Assembly: GCF_000820225.1 (NCBI RefSeq)
Contig: NZ_CDDK01000040.1
Coordinates: 120,858-184,857, forward strand
Reading direction: 5' to 3'
Source of the DNA: Aeromonas veronii bv. veronii
GTDB lineage: Bacteria > Pseudomonadota > Gammaproteobacteria > Enterobacterales > Aeromonadaceae
DNA: 64,000 nt
Positions 15,708 to 22,211 of the stretch are shown here, in pieces. Each line of letters opens with the position of its first letter. The first letter of the stretch is position 1. The notes below the pieces were generated by a model. That model was not told where the DNA came from and ran no database searches. It saw only the letters and a list, made by a program, of their open reading frames with translations. Position numbers and translations under genes: made by a program.

Positions 15708-16018
15708 TAGTTACCCTTCTTCTCAGGTGAGGGGAGGGCGAACAGGCGGAAGCCGTTGAAGGTCTTGTGCAAGCCGCCGTTGCCCGCGTAGCTGTTGTCC
15801 ACGTATTCGAGTTGCAGGTTGACCTTGCGGCCGACCATGTTGGCCAGCTCAACGTGATAGTTGGCTTTGACCTGTTCCTCGCTCAGGCTGAACTCGATGA
15901 CAGCGGTGGGCTTGGTGGTCATGAATTTCACAGTACCGATTTGCACATCGATGTCGTTGCGCTTACGGGTACTCAGCACGATGTCGTCGGCATCGAGGAT
16001 GGTTCCTACAATTTCCAT
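15707..16018 (-). CDS. ssDNA-binding protein (DUF1293 / RstB-like)
   Basis: A 103-residue beta-rich protein resembling DUF1293 proteins that take the place of f1 pV in CTX- and VGJ-type phages. Such proteins coat viral single strands, hold them for packaging and damp replication. No signal or membrane segment. It is 42 bases after rep and its stop overlaps the next ATG. Assignment rests on size, position and general resemblance. Confidence 0.7.
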   Translation of the reverse strand: MEIVGTILDADDIVLSTRKRNDIDVQIGTVKFMTTKPTAVIEFSLSEEQVKANYHVELANMVGRKVNLQLEYVDNSYAGNGGLHKTFNGFRLFALPSPEKKGN

Positions 16019-16060
16019 ATTCGTTATCTCCGGTTGTTTGGTTTGGTAAAGACAGGACAG

Positions 16061-18238
16061 TTAATGACACGGGTCCAAGCCGCCGCCGGGCGGCTCGCAC
16101 CCCAGAGGGGGCCCCGCGAGGCGCTCGTCGTCGGAAAACAGGAGCCATGCGCGGGACTGGTAATCACAAATGGCCATCTGGCGGAGGGCCTCATACTCTT
16201 CGTATTCCATGTAGGCGTAAGCCTTCTCGTCGCGCATAACCTCGAACTGGTCGCGAACGCCTTCCATGGTCTTCCGGCAGGCCGCTTCCCATTTCTCCTT
16301 GGAGGTCACAAGCCATTCTTTGGCGCGGGTGAGCATGAAAATGTTCGCGTACATCAACCCCATGGCGCGGGCAGGCGCATCGTCGCCGTACTGGGTCTTG
16401 CTGCGCGGGGTATGGAGGGCAACGCCGTCCTCGTCACAGAGCAGCTTCATGGTCTCAGGGATGCCGTAGTGAACGCGCACGGTCTGGTCGTTGCGACGAA
16501 CTTGAACGCCGCCCATGGCGCAACAGAACGCGGCCCAGTCTCCCGCGTCAGCGGCTTTGCGGACGTTTTCGAGCGCGAAGTGCTGCTCTTTGGTGAGTTG
16601 TTGGAACATAGGGTCTTCCATATCGAGTTCGTCGCGGATGGTGCGGAACTCGCGCCATGCAGTGACTGAGGGACCGCCAATCTGTTGGAACTGGCGGATA
16701 CGGTTATCGGATTTCCACGCGTCAACGCGGGCGGCAGTGTCAACGGCCTTGGCTCGTTTTCCGGCTTCGTGGTCGAGGCCAACAGCGAAGCCGTCGATAT
16801 TCTTAGCCACGTACTTGGAGCAGTAGCCCACGGCGGAACCCTTGCGCGGGTCGATGAAGACCACTTTGAAGCGATGCTGCTTGGCGCCTGGCTCATTACC
16901 GGAGTCAGCCAGCATCTGGGCGCGGCAGATAGCGATGTACTGTTTGGCCTGCTGGGTTGTCATGAACAGGACAGCGTGCCAGTGGGGCGTACCATCGTGG
17001 TGAGGTTCGGCGAACCGGAAGCCGTACGGCTTGATTTCAGCCTCTCCGGCGCGTTTGCGAATGTTGTTCCAGCAGTTGGTCAGCCATGCTTGGGCGTCAC
17101 GCACGGACGGGCGGCCCGCCTCGATCCATTTCTGGTTCTGCTGGCCATTGCGGTGAACCGAGTGGAAACGGCTGGGACACGTAAAGGTGAGGAAGATTGC
17201 AACATGACGTTGCTCTTTGGCGCACTGCTCGAAGCCGGACAAGCGGGTCATCAGCTCGGCCCGACGGTTCTTGGGGTTGCTGACGCTGGCGTCTACGGCG
17301 TCTTTCATGCTTACCGCGTCGAATACATCCTTCGCATTGTGCGCCACAAGCGCAGACAAGGTTTCATCATTGCGAGCACGACGGAAAGCCCGGCGAGCAA
17401 CTGAAAGATCCGTTGTATAGGCTGCCATTCTTGCGCTGACCAAGGCATACCCTCTGGAAACGTCATAGAGGCGCTTAGCAGCAACAGAACGAATGCGGCG
17501 ACGTACCCAATCCATAGCAGACCAGCGATTGAGGGTAGGATAAGGATCTCGCTCTTGGTCAGGTGTGGGCTTAGCCACAGGTGAAAGGCCATACTCATGA
17601 GCCAATCCAATAGTAAGGCGCAGGGCAATGAAATCAGCCCGAGTAGCAGCCAGGCGGCCCACGTACTCGGCAAATCGGGTTGCAAAGATATCAACAGATT
17701 CGTCATCAGCAGAAAAACGAAACTCGCCAAGTTCGCCCCTAACAGAAAGAGCGCTATCGAGTTGACGTATGGACTCATTAGCAGCTTGGACACCCAGTAA
17801 CGCATTACGCGATTGATAGACATGTGTGAACCACCCAGTGCAAGCAGGGTGACGCAGGATTACGCGCTCCCGCAGTTTGGCATCTTCGGCACCACCAATC
17901 GGCAGGGCCGCGAATTTGTCCGCTTGAGCCTCGGGGCTGAACGGGGTAGGGGAGGAACGCAGCACCGGAGCAGGTTCCTCGACTTGCGGTTTCCACCACT
18001 TGTTTGCAACATCAAGTTGCACATCATTCTCTTGTGCCCACTGTTCGCGCAGCATGGCCATGTAGGCCGGAGAGCTGCGAAGGGCCATCAGATAATCTTC
18101 ACCCTTGAGGCCAGCGAGGGAAGGGGAGCGACTACGCTTGGCGGCAACCGCAGAACGGGAGCCGTCAAGGCTGCGCTGGGCGGCGTAGGAGGTGAATGTC
18201 ATGGAAGAGCCAAGAGTGCCGTTGCGGGAGGTGATCAT
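16061..18238 (-). CDS. Phage replication initiation protein, P2 gpA-type HUH endonuclease
   Basis: A 725-residue rolling-circle initiator. The HUH metal motif is at residues ~419-421 in HHDGTPHWHAVLFM, and the catalytic tyrosine pair YCSKY is at ~472-476 in GYCSKYVAKNIDG, the spacing used by P2 gpA/phiX174 A-type enzymes. The N-terminal ~330 residues are an unassigned, helix-rich region. The family nicks the plus strand at the origin and stays bound to the 5' end. This is larger and of a different type from f1 gpII (~410 aa). The ATG overlaps the stop of the upstream gene by four bases. Two dispersed palindromes (17198, 18005) lie inside. Confidence 0.87.
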   Translation of the reverse strand: MITSRNGTLGSSMTFTSYAAQRSLDGSRSAVAAKRSRSPSLAGLKGEDYLMALRSSPAYMAMLREQWAQENDVQLDVANKWWKPQVEEPAPVLRSSPTPFSPEAQADKFAALPIGGAEDAKLRERVILRHPACTGWFTHVYQSRNALLGVQAANESIRQLDSALSVRGELGEFRFSADDESVDIFATRFAEYVGRLAATRADFIALRLTIGLAHEYGLSPVAKPTPDQERDPYPTLNRWSAMDWVRRRIRSVAAKRLYDVSRGYALVSARMAAYTTDLSVARRAFRRARNDETLSALVAHNAKDVFDAVSMKDAVDASVSNPKNRRAELMTRLSGFEQCAKEQRHVAIFLTFTCPSRFHSVHRNGQQNQKWIEAGRPSVRDAQAWLTNCWNNIRKRAGEAEIKPYGFRFAEPHHDGTPHWHAVLFMTTQQAKQYIAICRAQMLADSGNEPGAKQHRFKVVFIDPRKGSAVGYCSKYVAKNIDGFAVGLDHEAGKRAKAVDTAARVDAWKSDNRIRQFQQIGGPSVTAWREFRTIRDELDMEDPMFQQLTKEQHFALENVRKAADAGDWAAFCCAMGGVQVRRNDQTVRVHYGIPETMKLLCDEDGVALHTPRSKTQYGDDAPARAMGLMYANIFMLTRAKEWLVTSKEKWEAACRKTMEGVRDQFEVMRDEKAYAYMEYEEYEALRQMAICDYQSRAWLLFSDDERLAGPPLGCEPPGGGLDPCH
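17198..17214. repeat. Dispersed 17-bp palindrome, copy 7 (in rep)
   Basis: TGCAACATGACGTTGCT; two mismatches. Confidence 0.6.
18005..18021. repeat. Dispersed 17-bp palindrome, copy 8 (in rep)
   Basis: TGCAACATCAAGTTGCA; one mismatch. Confidence 0.7.
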
Positions 18239-18606
18239 TTGCTGGCACCAACGAGATCAGCAAAGCGGGACTGGCCATCTGGATAAACCATGTACAGGCT
18301 TGAAGCGCGACCGATAAGGGCCTCAAAATGAGCCAGTGAATCAGCCTCATTCGTAAAGCACTTGTTGTACGGCTTGCCGTCTTCTTTCCAAACGACAATG
18401 TACTCATAGGCAGGTTTCCAAGCGGCATTGACGCCGATAACCCCATTTATCGGCGATGGCTCGGGCAGTTCGTCTACCCACTCGGGGTCGAGCTGGATAT
18501 CACCGTCGAGGATCAAAAGGTCAGAGCAAGCCTGACAGCCTGCGCCGTTACACTGTTGGCACACGTGGTAAACCGGTACTTGTTGCTGTAGGGTCTGCGC
18601 TTCCAT
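18235..18606 (-). CDS. Small phage early protein with DnaJ-like CxxC motif
   Basis: A 123-residue protein, first gene of the phage minus-strand operon. Near the N-terminus it carries CQQCNGAGCQAC, like one DnaJ-type zinc-binding repeat, followed by an acidic region and an aromatic-rich C-terminal half (YEYIVVWKEDGKPYNKCFTN). It overlaps rep by four bases, so the two are probably translated together. A role in replication is suggested only by that coupling; the family is not recognised. Confidence 0.65.
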   Translation of the reverse strand: MEAQTLQQQVPVYHVCQQCNGAGCQACSDLLILDGDIQLDPEWVDELPEPSPINGVIGVNAAWKPAYEYIVVWKEDGKPYNKCFTNEADSLAHFEALIGRASSLYMVYPDGQSRFADLVGASK

Positions 18607-18639
18607 GGCACTCGCTCACTAAGTGGTAAGTTCGAGTGA

Positions 18640-18668
18640 TTTATATGTGAGACGCTAACTTATTACAA
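18640..18668 (-). promoter_or_regulatory. Sigma70-type promoter of the phage replication operon
   Basis: On the minus strand TTGTAA (18668-18663) and TATAAA (18645-18640) are separated by exactly 17 bases, 34 bases before the first gene of the operon. Confidence 0.65.
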
Positions 18669-18704
18669 CGTATGGAATGTGAGCAGAATTGCTGTGGTAA
18701 GATT

Positions 18705-18717
18705 TGTTTGACAAACA
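18705..18717. promoter_or_regulatory. Operator-like palindrome in the divergent control region
   Basis: TGTTTGACAAACA is a perfect 6+1+6 palindrome, 15 bases before the right-end regulator ATG and upstream of the divergent rep operon promoter; a likely site for the regulator at 18733. Confidence 0.5.
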
Positions 18718-18732
18718 CATGAGGATGGAAAA

Positions 18733-19125
18733 ATGGACTCTAAAACGCTGATGGAGGCCTACATGAGGGCCAAAAACTACACCAGTTACGCGCAAGTGTG
18801 CCAAGACCTCGGTTTTAGCAGTGCATACATCGCAGGTATAAACAAAGGAAGAGCGCAATTCACTGATGAGACTGCAAAAATTCTTGCGGTTGGCGCGGGG
18901 CTGGATCCCTTGGAAGTAATAATTTCCCTGAACGCTGTCAGAGCCAAGACCCCAGAGATGCGGGCTACTTGGTATGACATCCTAAAAAAGTATTGCGCAA
19001 GCACGGGGGCCGCTCTGGCCGTGGCTTGCGTGATGATGGGAAGTCTTGATTCAGAGCCTTCTGTGACTGCGCATAATGTATATTATGTTAAATCTCGTAT
19101 CTTGTTTCCTGTCACCACTAATTGA
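18733..19125 (+). CDS. Phage regulator (DUF3693-like) whose frame crosses dif
   Basis: A 130-residue protein. The first ~65 residues form a helix-turn-helix of the DUF3693 type (KTLMEAYMRAKNYTSYAQVC, SSAYIAGINKGRAQFTDETA), common in Vibrio filamentous phages. GAGGATGG precedes the ATG. The frame runs through the right Xer site (residues ~112-120) and ends in host DNA at 19125. If the attP of the circular phage joins this end to the left att sequence, the frame meets a stop within the site, so the prophage form would be about a dozen residues longer. It is divergent from the rep operon, like RstR-type repressors. Confidence 0.75.
   Translation: MDSKTLMEAYMRAKNYTSYAQVCQDLGFSSAYIAGINKGRAQFTDETAKILAVGAGLDPLEVIISLNAVRAKTPEMRATWYDILKKYCASTGAALAVACVMMGSLDSEPSVTAHNVYYVKSRILFPVTTN
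19066..19093 (+). other. dif: Chromosome dimer resolution site dif / right att junction
   Basis: ACTGCGCATAA (XerC arm), TGTATA (centre), TTATGTTAAAT (XerD arm). It differs from the E. coli dif I remember only in the first two bases. XerCD resolve chromosome dimers here; inoviruses also exploit it. Confidence 0.92.
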
Positions 19126-19137
19126 ACTGTGTATAAT
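19109..19137 (+). promoter_or_regulatory. Promoter of the Lon-like protease gene
   Basis: CTGTCA (19109-19114), 17 bases, then TATAAT (19132-19137). It begins only 15 bases beyond dif, so it should survive phage integration. Confidence 0.6.
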
Positions 19138-19174
19138 GGCAACAATTGATCCTATCTTCGACCGGATGTCTTAA

Positions 19175-21151
19175 GTGGCTGAATTAACATCAGAACAATT
19201 AAAACCCGCTTTTGCGATTGAACAGTTCCCCAAGCTTAGCGAGCTTGAACCTATCCCCTTTGCTGCGCTGCAACCCAGAGCCATTTCCGGCATCAAACGT
19301 CTTGCCAGTTTTGATGGTGACTGTCCGGTCATGCTGCTCAACGGGTTTCCCGGTGCAGATTACGAAGGCGTTTGCCAAACGTTGATTGCCGACTCCAATG
19401 GCAAGGACGGTGACCTGTTTGATCTCTGCTACACCGAGAATCTGAACAACCCCTACAAGCCTATCTGGCTGCGCCTGCAACCGGGCACCGGCGTCGAGTT
19501 TTGCGAAATGGTTGGCGAGCTGCTCAAGCTGTTGAGCCACCATCTCGATGCCGAACGCATCGTGACCCGCATCATGCGCAAGCAGAACAATGATCCGAAA
19601 ATCGATGATTTCCTCTCCGATTTGGCAGCTCACGTGGCATTGGGTCTGGAGTTCCAGCACCCCATTCTGATCAACCTGCTGATCCACCACGAAGCGCAGG
19701 AAGCGCCGGTGATTTATGGCCGTGATCTCAACTGGGATACCTTGTTTGGCTCCATCAACTACCAGACCGAACAAGGCTCTGTCTATGCCAATCAGCACCT
19801 TTTGGAGCCTGGCTTGCTGCGCGAAGCCAACGGCGGTTACCTCATTTTGCAACTGGATGAGCTGCTGGATCAGCCGCATCTCTGGTTCAAACTGAAAAAT
19901 GCCATGCAAAAAGGCGAGCTGGACTGGAACGCCTATCAGGAAGGGAAAACCCTGACTCCCTTCTTCGCACCCGAAGCGACCCCCATCAAGCTCAAGTTGA
20001 TCCTGGTGGGTGACCGACTCGACGTGGCCGAGTTCCAGATGCTGGATCGGGATATGTCCGAACGCATCTTCCTGCGCGCGGATCTGGTCTCCGAAGTGAA
20101 TATTGAAGAGGATCTGCAGGAATTTCTGCAGTACCTGGCCTGGCTGCGCCAGCGCTGGAGCCTGCTGGACTTCACGCCAGCCGCCCTCGCCGCCCTTTGT
20201 CGTCATGCCAGCCGCCTCTGTGACCATCAGGAGTGGCTGTCGCTCTCCGAAGTGCAACTCTCCGCCATCATGCGGATGGCTGACAGTCTGGCTCGGGAGC
20301 TGGGAGCAGAGGTGGTCACCGACGAGCATATCCGTGGCGCACTGGAGGAGCAGGATTACCGCCTCAACTATCTGGTTGAGCAGTCAGATCAGGGGGTTAT
20401 CGACGGTCAGATCCTGCTGCAAACCGATGGCGAAGAGATTGGCCAGATCAACGGCCTGTCGGTCATTCAGGTCTCTGGTCACCCTTATGACTTCGGTGAG
20501 CCGGTGCGCCTCACCGCGACCGTACACCTGGGTGATGGCGATGTGGCGGATATCGAGCGCAAAGCGGAGCTGGCCGGTCATATCCACGCCAAGGCGATGA
20601 TGATTATCCACGGCTATCTCTCCAACAAATTTGGTGCAGAGAACCCCTCCCCCCTGTCGGCGAATCTGGTGTTCGAGCAGTCTTACCACGAAATTGATGG
20701 CGACAGTGCCTCACTGACCGGCTTGTGTGCCCTGCTCTCTGCCCTCGCCCGCCAGCCTATCTATCAGCACTTCGCCGTGACCGGTGCGGTCGATCAGTTT
20801 GGCAATGTGCAGGCCGTGGGTGGCGTCAACGAGAAGATTGAAGGCTTCTTCCGGGTGTGCAAAATCCACGGCATCACCGGCAAGCAAGGGATTATTTTAC
20901 CGGGCACCAACATCCAGCAGCTGAACCTCTCTGACGAGGTGATTGCAGCGGTTGAAGCGGGCCAGTTCCACATCCACCCGGTGGATCATGTGGAAGAGGC
21001 CATCGAGTTGCTGACTGGCTGTGTCGCCGGTGAGCCTGATATGCCCGATACCCTGTTTGGCCGTATTCAGGAGCGGTTGGACGAGTTGAACGGCTCCACT
21101 GCCAAAGTCGGACTGCTGCAATCCCTGCTGGGGCGCCTGTTTGGCCGCTGA
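19175..21151 (+). CDS. Lon-like AAA+ protease (YcbZ/LonB type)
   Basis: A 658-residue protein with a GTG start. The C-terminal ~220 residues are a Lon (S16) protease domain with the catalytic serine in DGDSASLTG and lysine in GGVNEKIEGF. The middle region resembles the degenerate ATPase of YcbZ. There is no N-terminal Lon substrate domain. E. coli ycbZ is likewise next to fabA, supporting orthology. The family's substrates are poorly known. The window has no matP next to it, unlike E. coli. Confidence 0.88.
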   Translation: MAELTSEQLKPAFAIEQFPKLSELEPIPFAALQPRAISGIKRLASFDGDCPVMLLNGFPGADYEGVCQTLIADSNGKDGDLFDLCYTENLNNPYKPIWLRLQPGTGVEFCEMVGELLKLLSHHLDAERIVTRIMRKQNNDPKIDDFLSDLAAHVALGLEFQHPILINLLIHHEAQEAPVIYGRDLNWDTLFGSINYQTEQGSVYANQHLLEPGLLREANGGYLILQLDELLDQPHLWFKLKNAMQKGELDWNAYQEGKTLTPFFAPEATPIKLKLILVGDRLDVAEFQMLDRDMSERIFLRADLVSEVNIEEDLQEFLQYLAWLRQRWSLLDFTPAALAALCRHASRLCDHQEWLSLSEVQLSAIMRMADSLARELGAEVVTDEHIRGALEEQDYRLNYLVEQSDQGVIDGQILLQTDGEEIGQINGLSVIQVSGHPYDFGEPVRLTATVHLGDGDVADIERKAELAGHIHAKAMMIIHGYLSNKFGAENPSPLSANLVFEQSYHEIDGDSASLTGLCALLSALARQPIYQHFAVTGAVDQFGNVQAVGGVNEKIEGFFRVCKIHGITGKQGIILPGTNIQQLNLSDEVIAAVEAGQFHIHPVDHVEEAIELLTGCVAGEPDMPDTLFGRIQERLDELNGSTAKVGLLQSLLGRLFGR

Positions 21152-21228
21152 TGAAGTGATCGGAGTTGTTTAGCGAACAACTGTAAGCTAAATTGGCCCG
21201 GCTTTGACCCATTTGAAGGAAATACCGC

Positions 21229-21789
21229 GTGACCGTAGACAATACCACCATGGAAGCCCGCCTTTCCCTGTGCGAACAGGGCAAGAACTCTTTTACCCGT
21301 GAAGAGCTGCTGGCTTGCAGCCGTGGCGAACTGTTTGGTGAGGGTAACAGTCAGCTGCCTGCCCCCAACATGTTGATGATGGACCGCATCGTCAAGATCA
21401 ATGACAACGGCGGCGAACACGGCAAGGGCGAGATCCTGGCTGAGCTCGACATTACTCCGGATCTCTGGTTCTTCGATTGCCACTTCCCAGGTGATCCTGT
21501 GATGCCTGGCTGTCTCGGTCTGGACGCCATGTGGCAGCTGGTTGGCTTCTTCCTTGGCTGGAAAGGTGGCCCCGGCAAGGGTCGTGCTCTGGGCGTAGGT
21601 GAAGTGAAATTCACCGGCCAGATCCTGCCGACCGCCAAGAAAGTGACCTACAAGATCACCTTCAAGCGCGTCATCAACCGCAAGCTGGTGATGGGAATTG
21701 CTGATGGTGTGGTCGAAGTTGACGGCCGTCCGATCTACAGCGCCACCGACCTGAAAGTGGGCCTGTTCAAAGATACCACCGCATTCTGA
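21229..21789 (+). CDS. fabA: 3-hydroxydecanoyl-ACP dehydratase/isomerase FabA
   Basis: A 186-residue enzyme (E. coli: 172). Catalytic His lies in [11 protein letters not shown] and Asp in LGLDAMWQL, both in the usual context. It dehydrates 3-hydroxydecanoyl-ACP and isomerises the product to the cis-3 form, the branch point of anaerobic unsaturated fatty acid synthesis in the cytoplasm. AAGGAA precedes the GTG at 21229; an ATG at 21250 would give a length nearer the family's but has no ribosome site. A terminator follows. Confidence 0.96.
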   Translation: MTVDNTTMEARLSLCEQGKNSFTREELLACSRGELFGEGNSQLPAPNMLMMDRIVKINDNGGEHGKGEILAELDITPDLWFFDCHFPGDPVMPGCLGLDAMWQLVGFFLGWKGGPGKGRALGVGEVKFTGQILPTAKKVTYKITFKRVINRKLVMGIADGVVEVDGRPIYSATDLKVGLFKDTTAF

Positions 21790-21822
21790 TCTCTCTGATT
21801 GGTGGTAAAACAGCACTAACGC

Positions 21823-21845
21823 AAAGGGGCCACAACGGCCCCTTT
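21823..21845 (+). terminator. Terminator of fabA
   Basis: A 9-bp stem AAAGGGGCC/GGCCCCTTT with a 5-base loop, then CCTTTTG. It also faces the end of rmf. Confidence 0.8.
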
Positions 21846-21873
21846 CCTTTTGTAATGAGTGATGAAGTACCTG

Positions 21874-22050
21874 CTACTTCATGAAGAGGCCTGAGCCCCG
21901 CCCTTCCATGGCGTCACGCCAACCACCAAGCCAATGCCCTCGGGCATCCAGGCATTGATACGGACACGCTTCTTTCTGTTTGCCGACCACGCCAGCCTGA
22001 TAACCACGAGCACGAGCTCTTTCCAGACGGTCCCGCTTCTGTCTCTTCAT
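21874..22050 (-). CDS. rmf: Ribosome modulation factor RMF
   Basis: A 58-residue basic protein (MKRQKRDRLERARARGYQAG, then CPYQ and WLGGWRDAM) matching RMF throughout. RMF dimerises 70S ribosomes into inactive 100S particles in stationary phase. It converges with fabA, the same arrangement as in E. coli. A second ATG three bases upstream (22053) is an equally possible start; GAGGG lies before both. Confidence 0.93.
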   Translation of the reverse strand: MKRQKRDRLERARARGYQAGVVGKQKEACPYQCLDARGHWLGGWRDAMEGRGSGLFMK

Positions 22051-22078
22051 CATCTACGACCCTCTTCGTGGAACAAAA

Positions 22079-22107
22079 AAAGCGACCAATTCTGCATCGG
22101 TCGCTTT
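22079..22107 (-). terminator. Terminator of uup
   Basis: On the minus strand a 9-bp stem AAAGCGACC/GGTCGCTTT with an 11-base loop is followed by a T-run (22081-22074). It separates uup from rmf. Confidence 0.85.
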
Positions 22108-22211
22108 CATCTTTACTCCTGCGAGCGCACTGGGTCAAACAAAAACTTCCACCCTAACCGGGCTATGTGACACAAGGCACTGAACTGGATTAAGTTTTAA
22201 TTACAGGGAAC

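Larger units (their letters stand above)
10509..19093 (-). mobile_element. Inovirus (filamentous phage) prophage integrated at dif
   Basis: About 8.56 kb between two Xer sites. Minus-strand genes follow the filamentous-phage order: replication protein, ssDNA-binding protein, minor coat, signal-peptide-bearing major coat, small hydrophobic protein, large adsorption protein, pVI-like protein, Zot/pI ATPase. Regulatory genes lie at both ends. No integrase, transposase or secretin (pIV) gene is present, so integration should use host XerCD and export a host secretin, as for CTX-type phages. No frameshift or stop is visible in any structural gene, so it may be functional. Confidence 0.9.
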
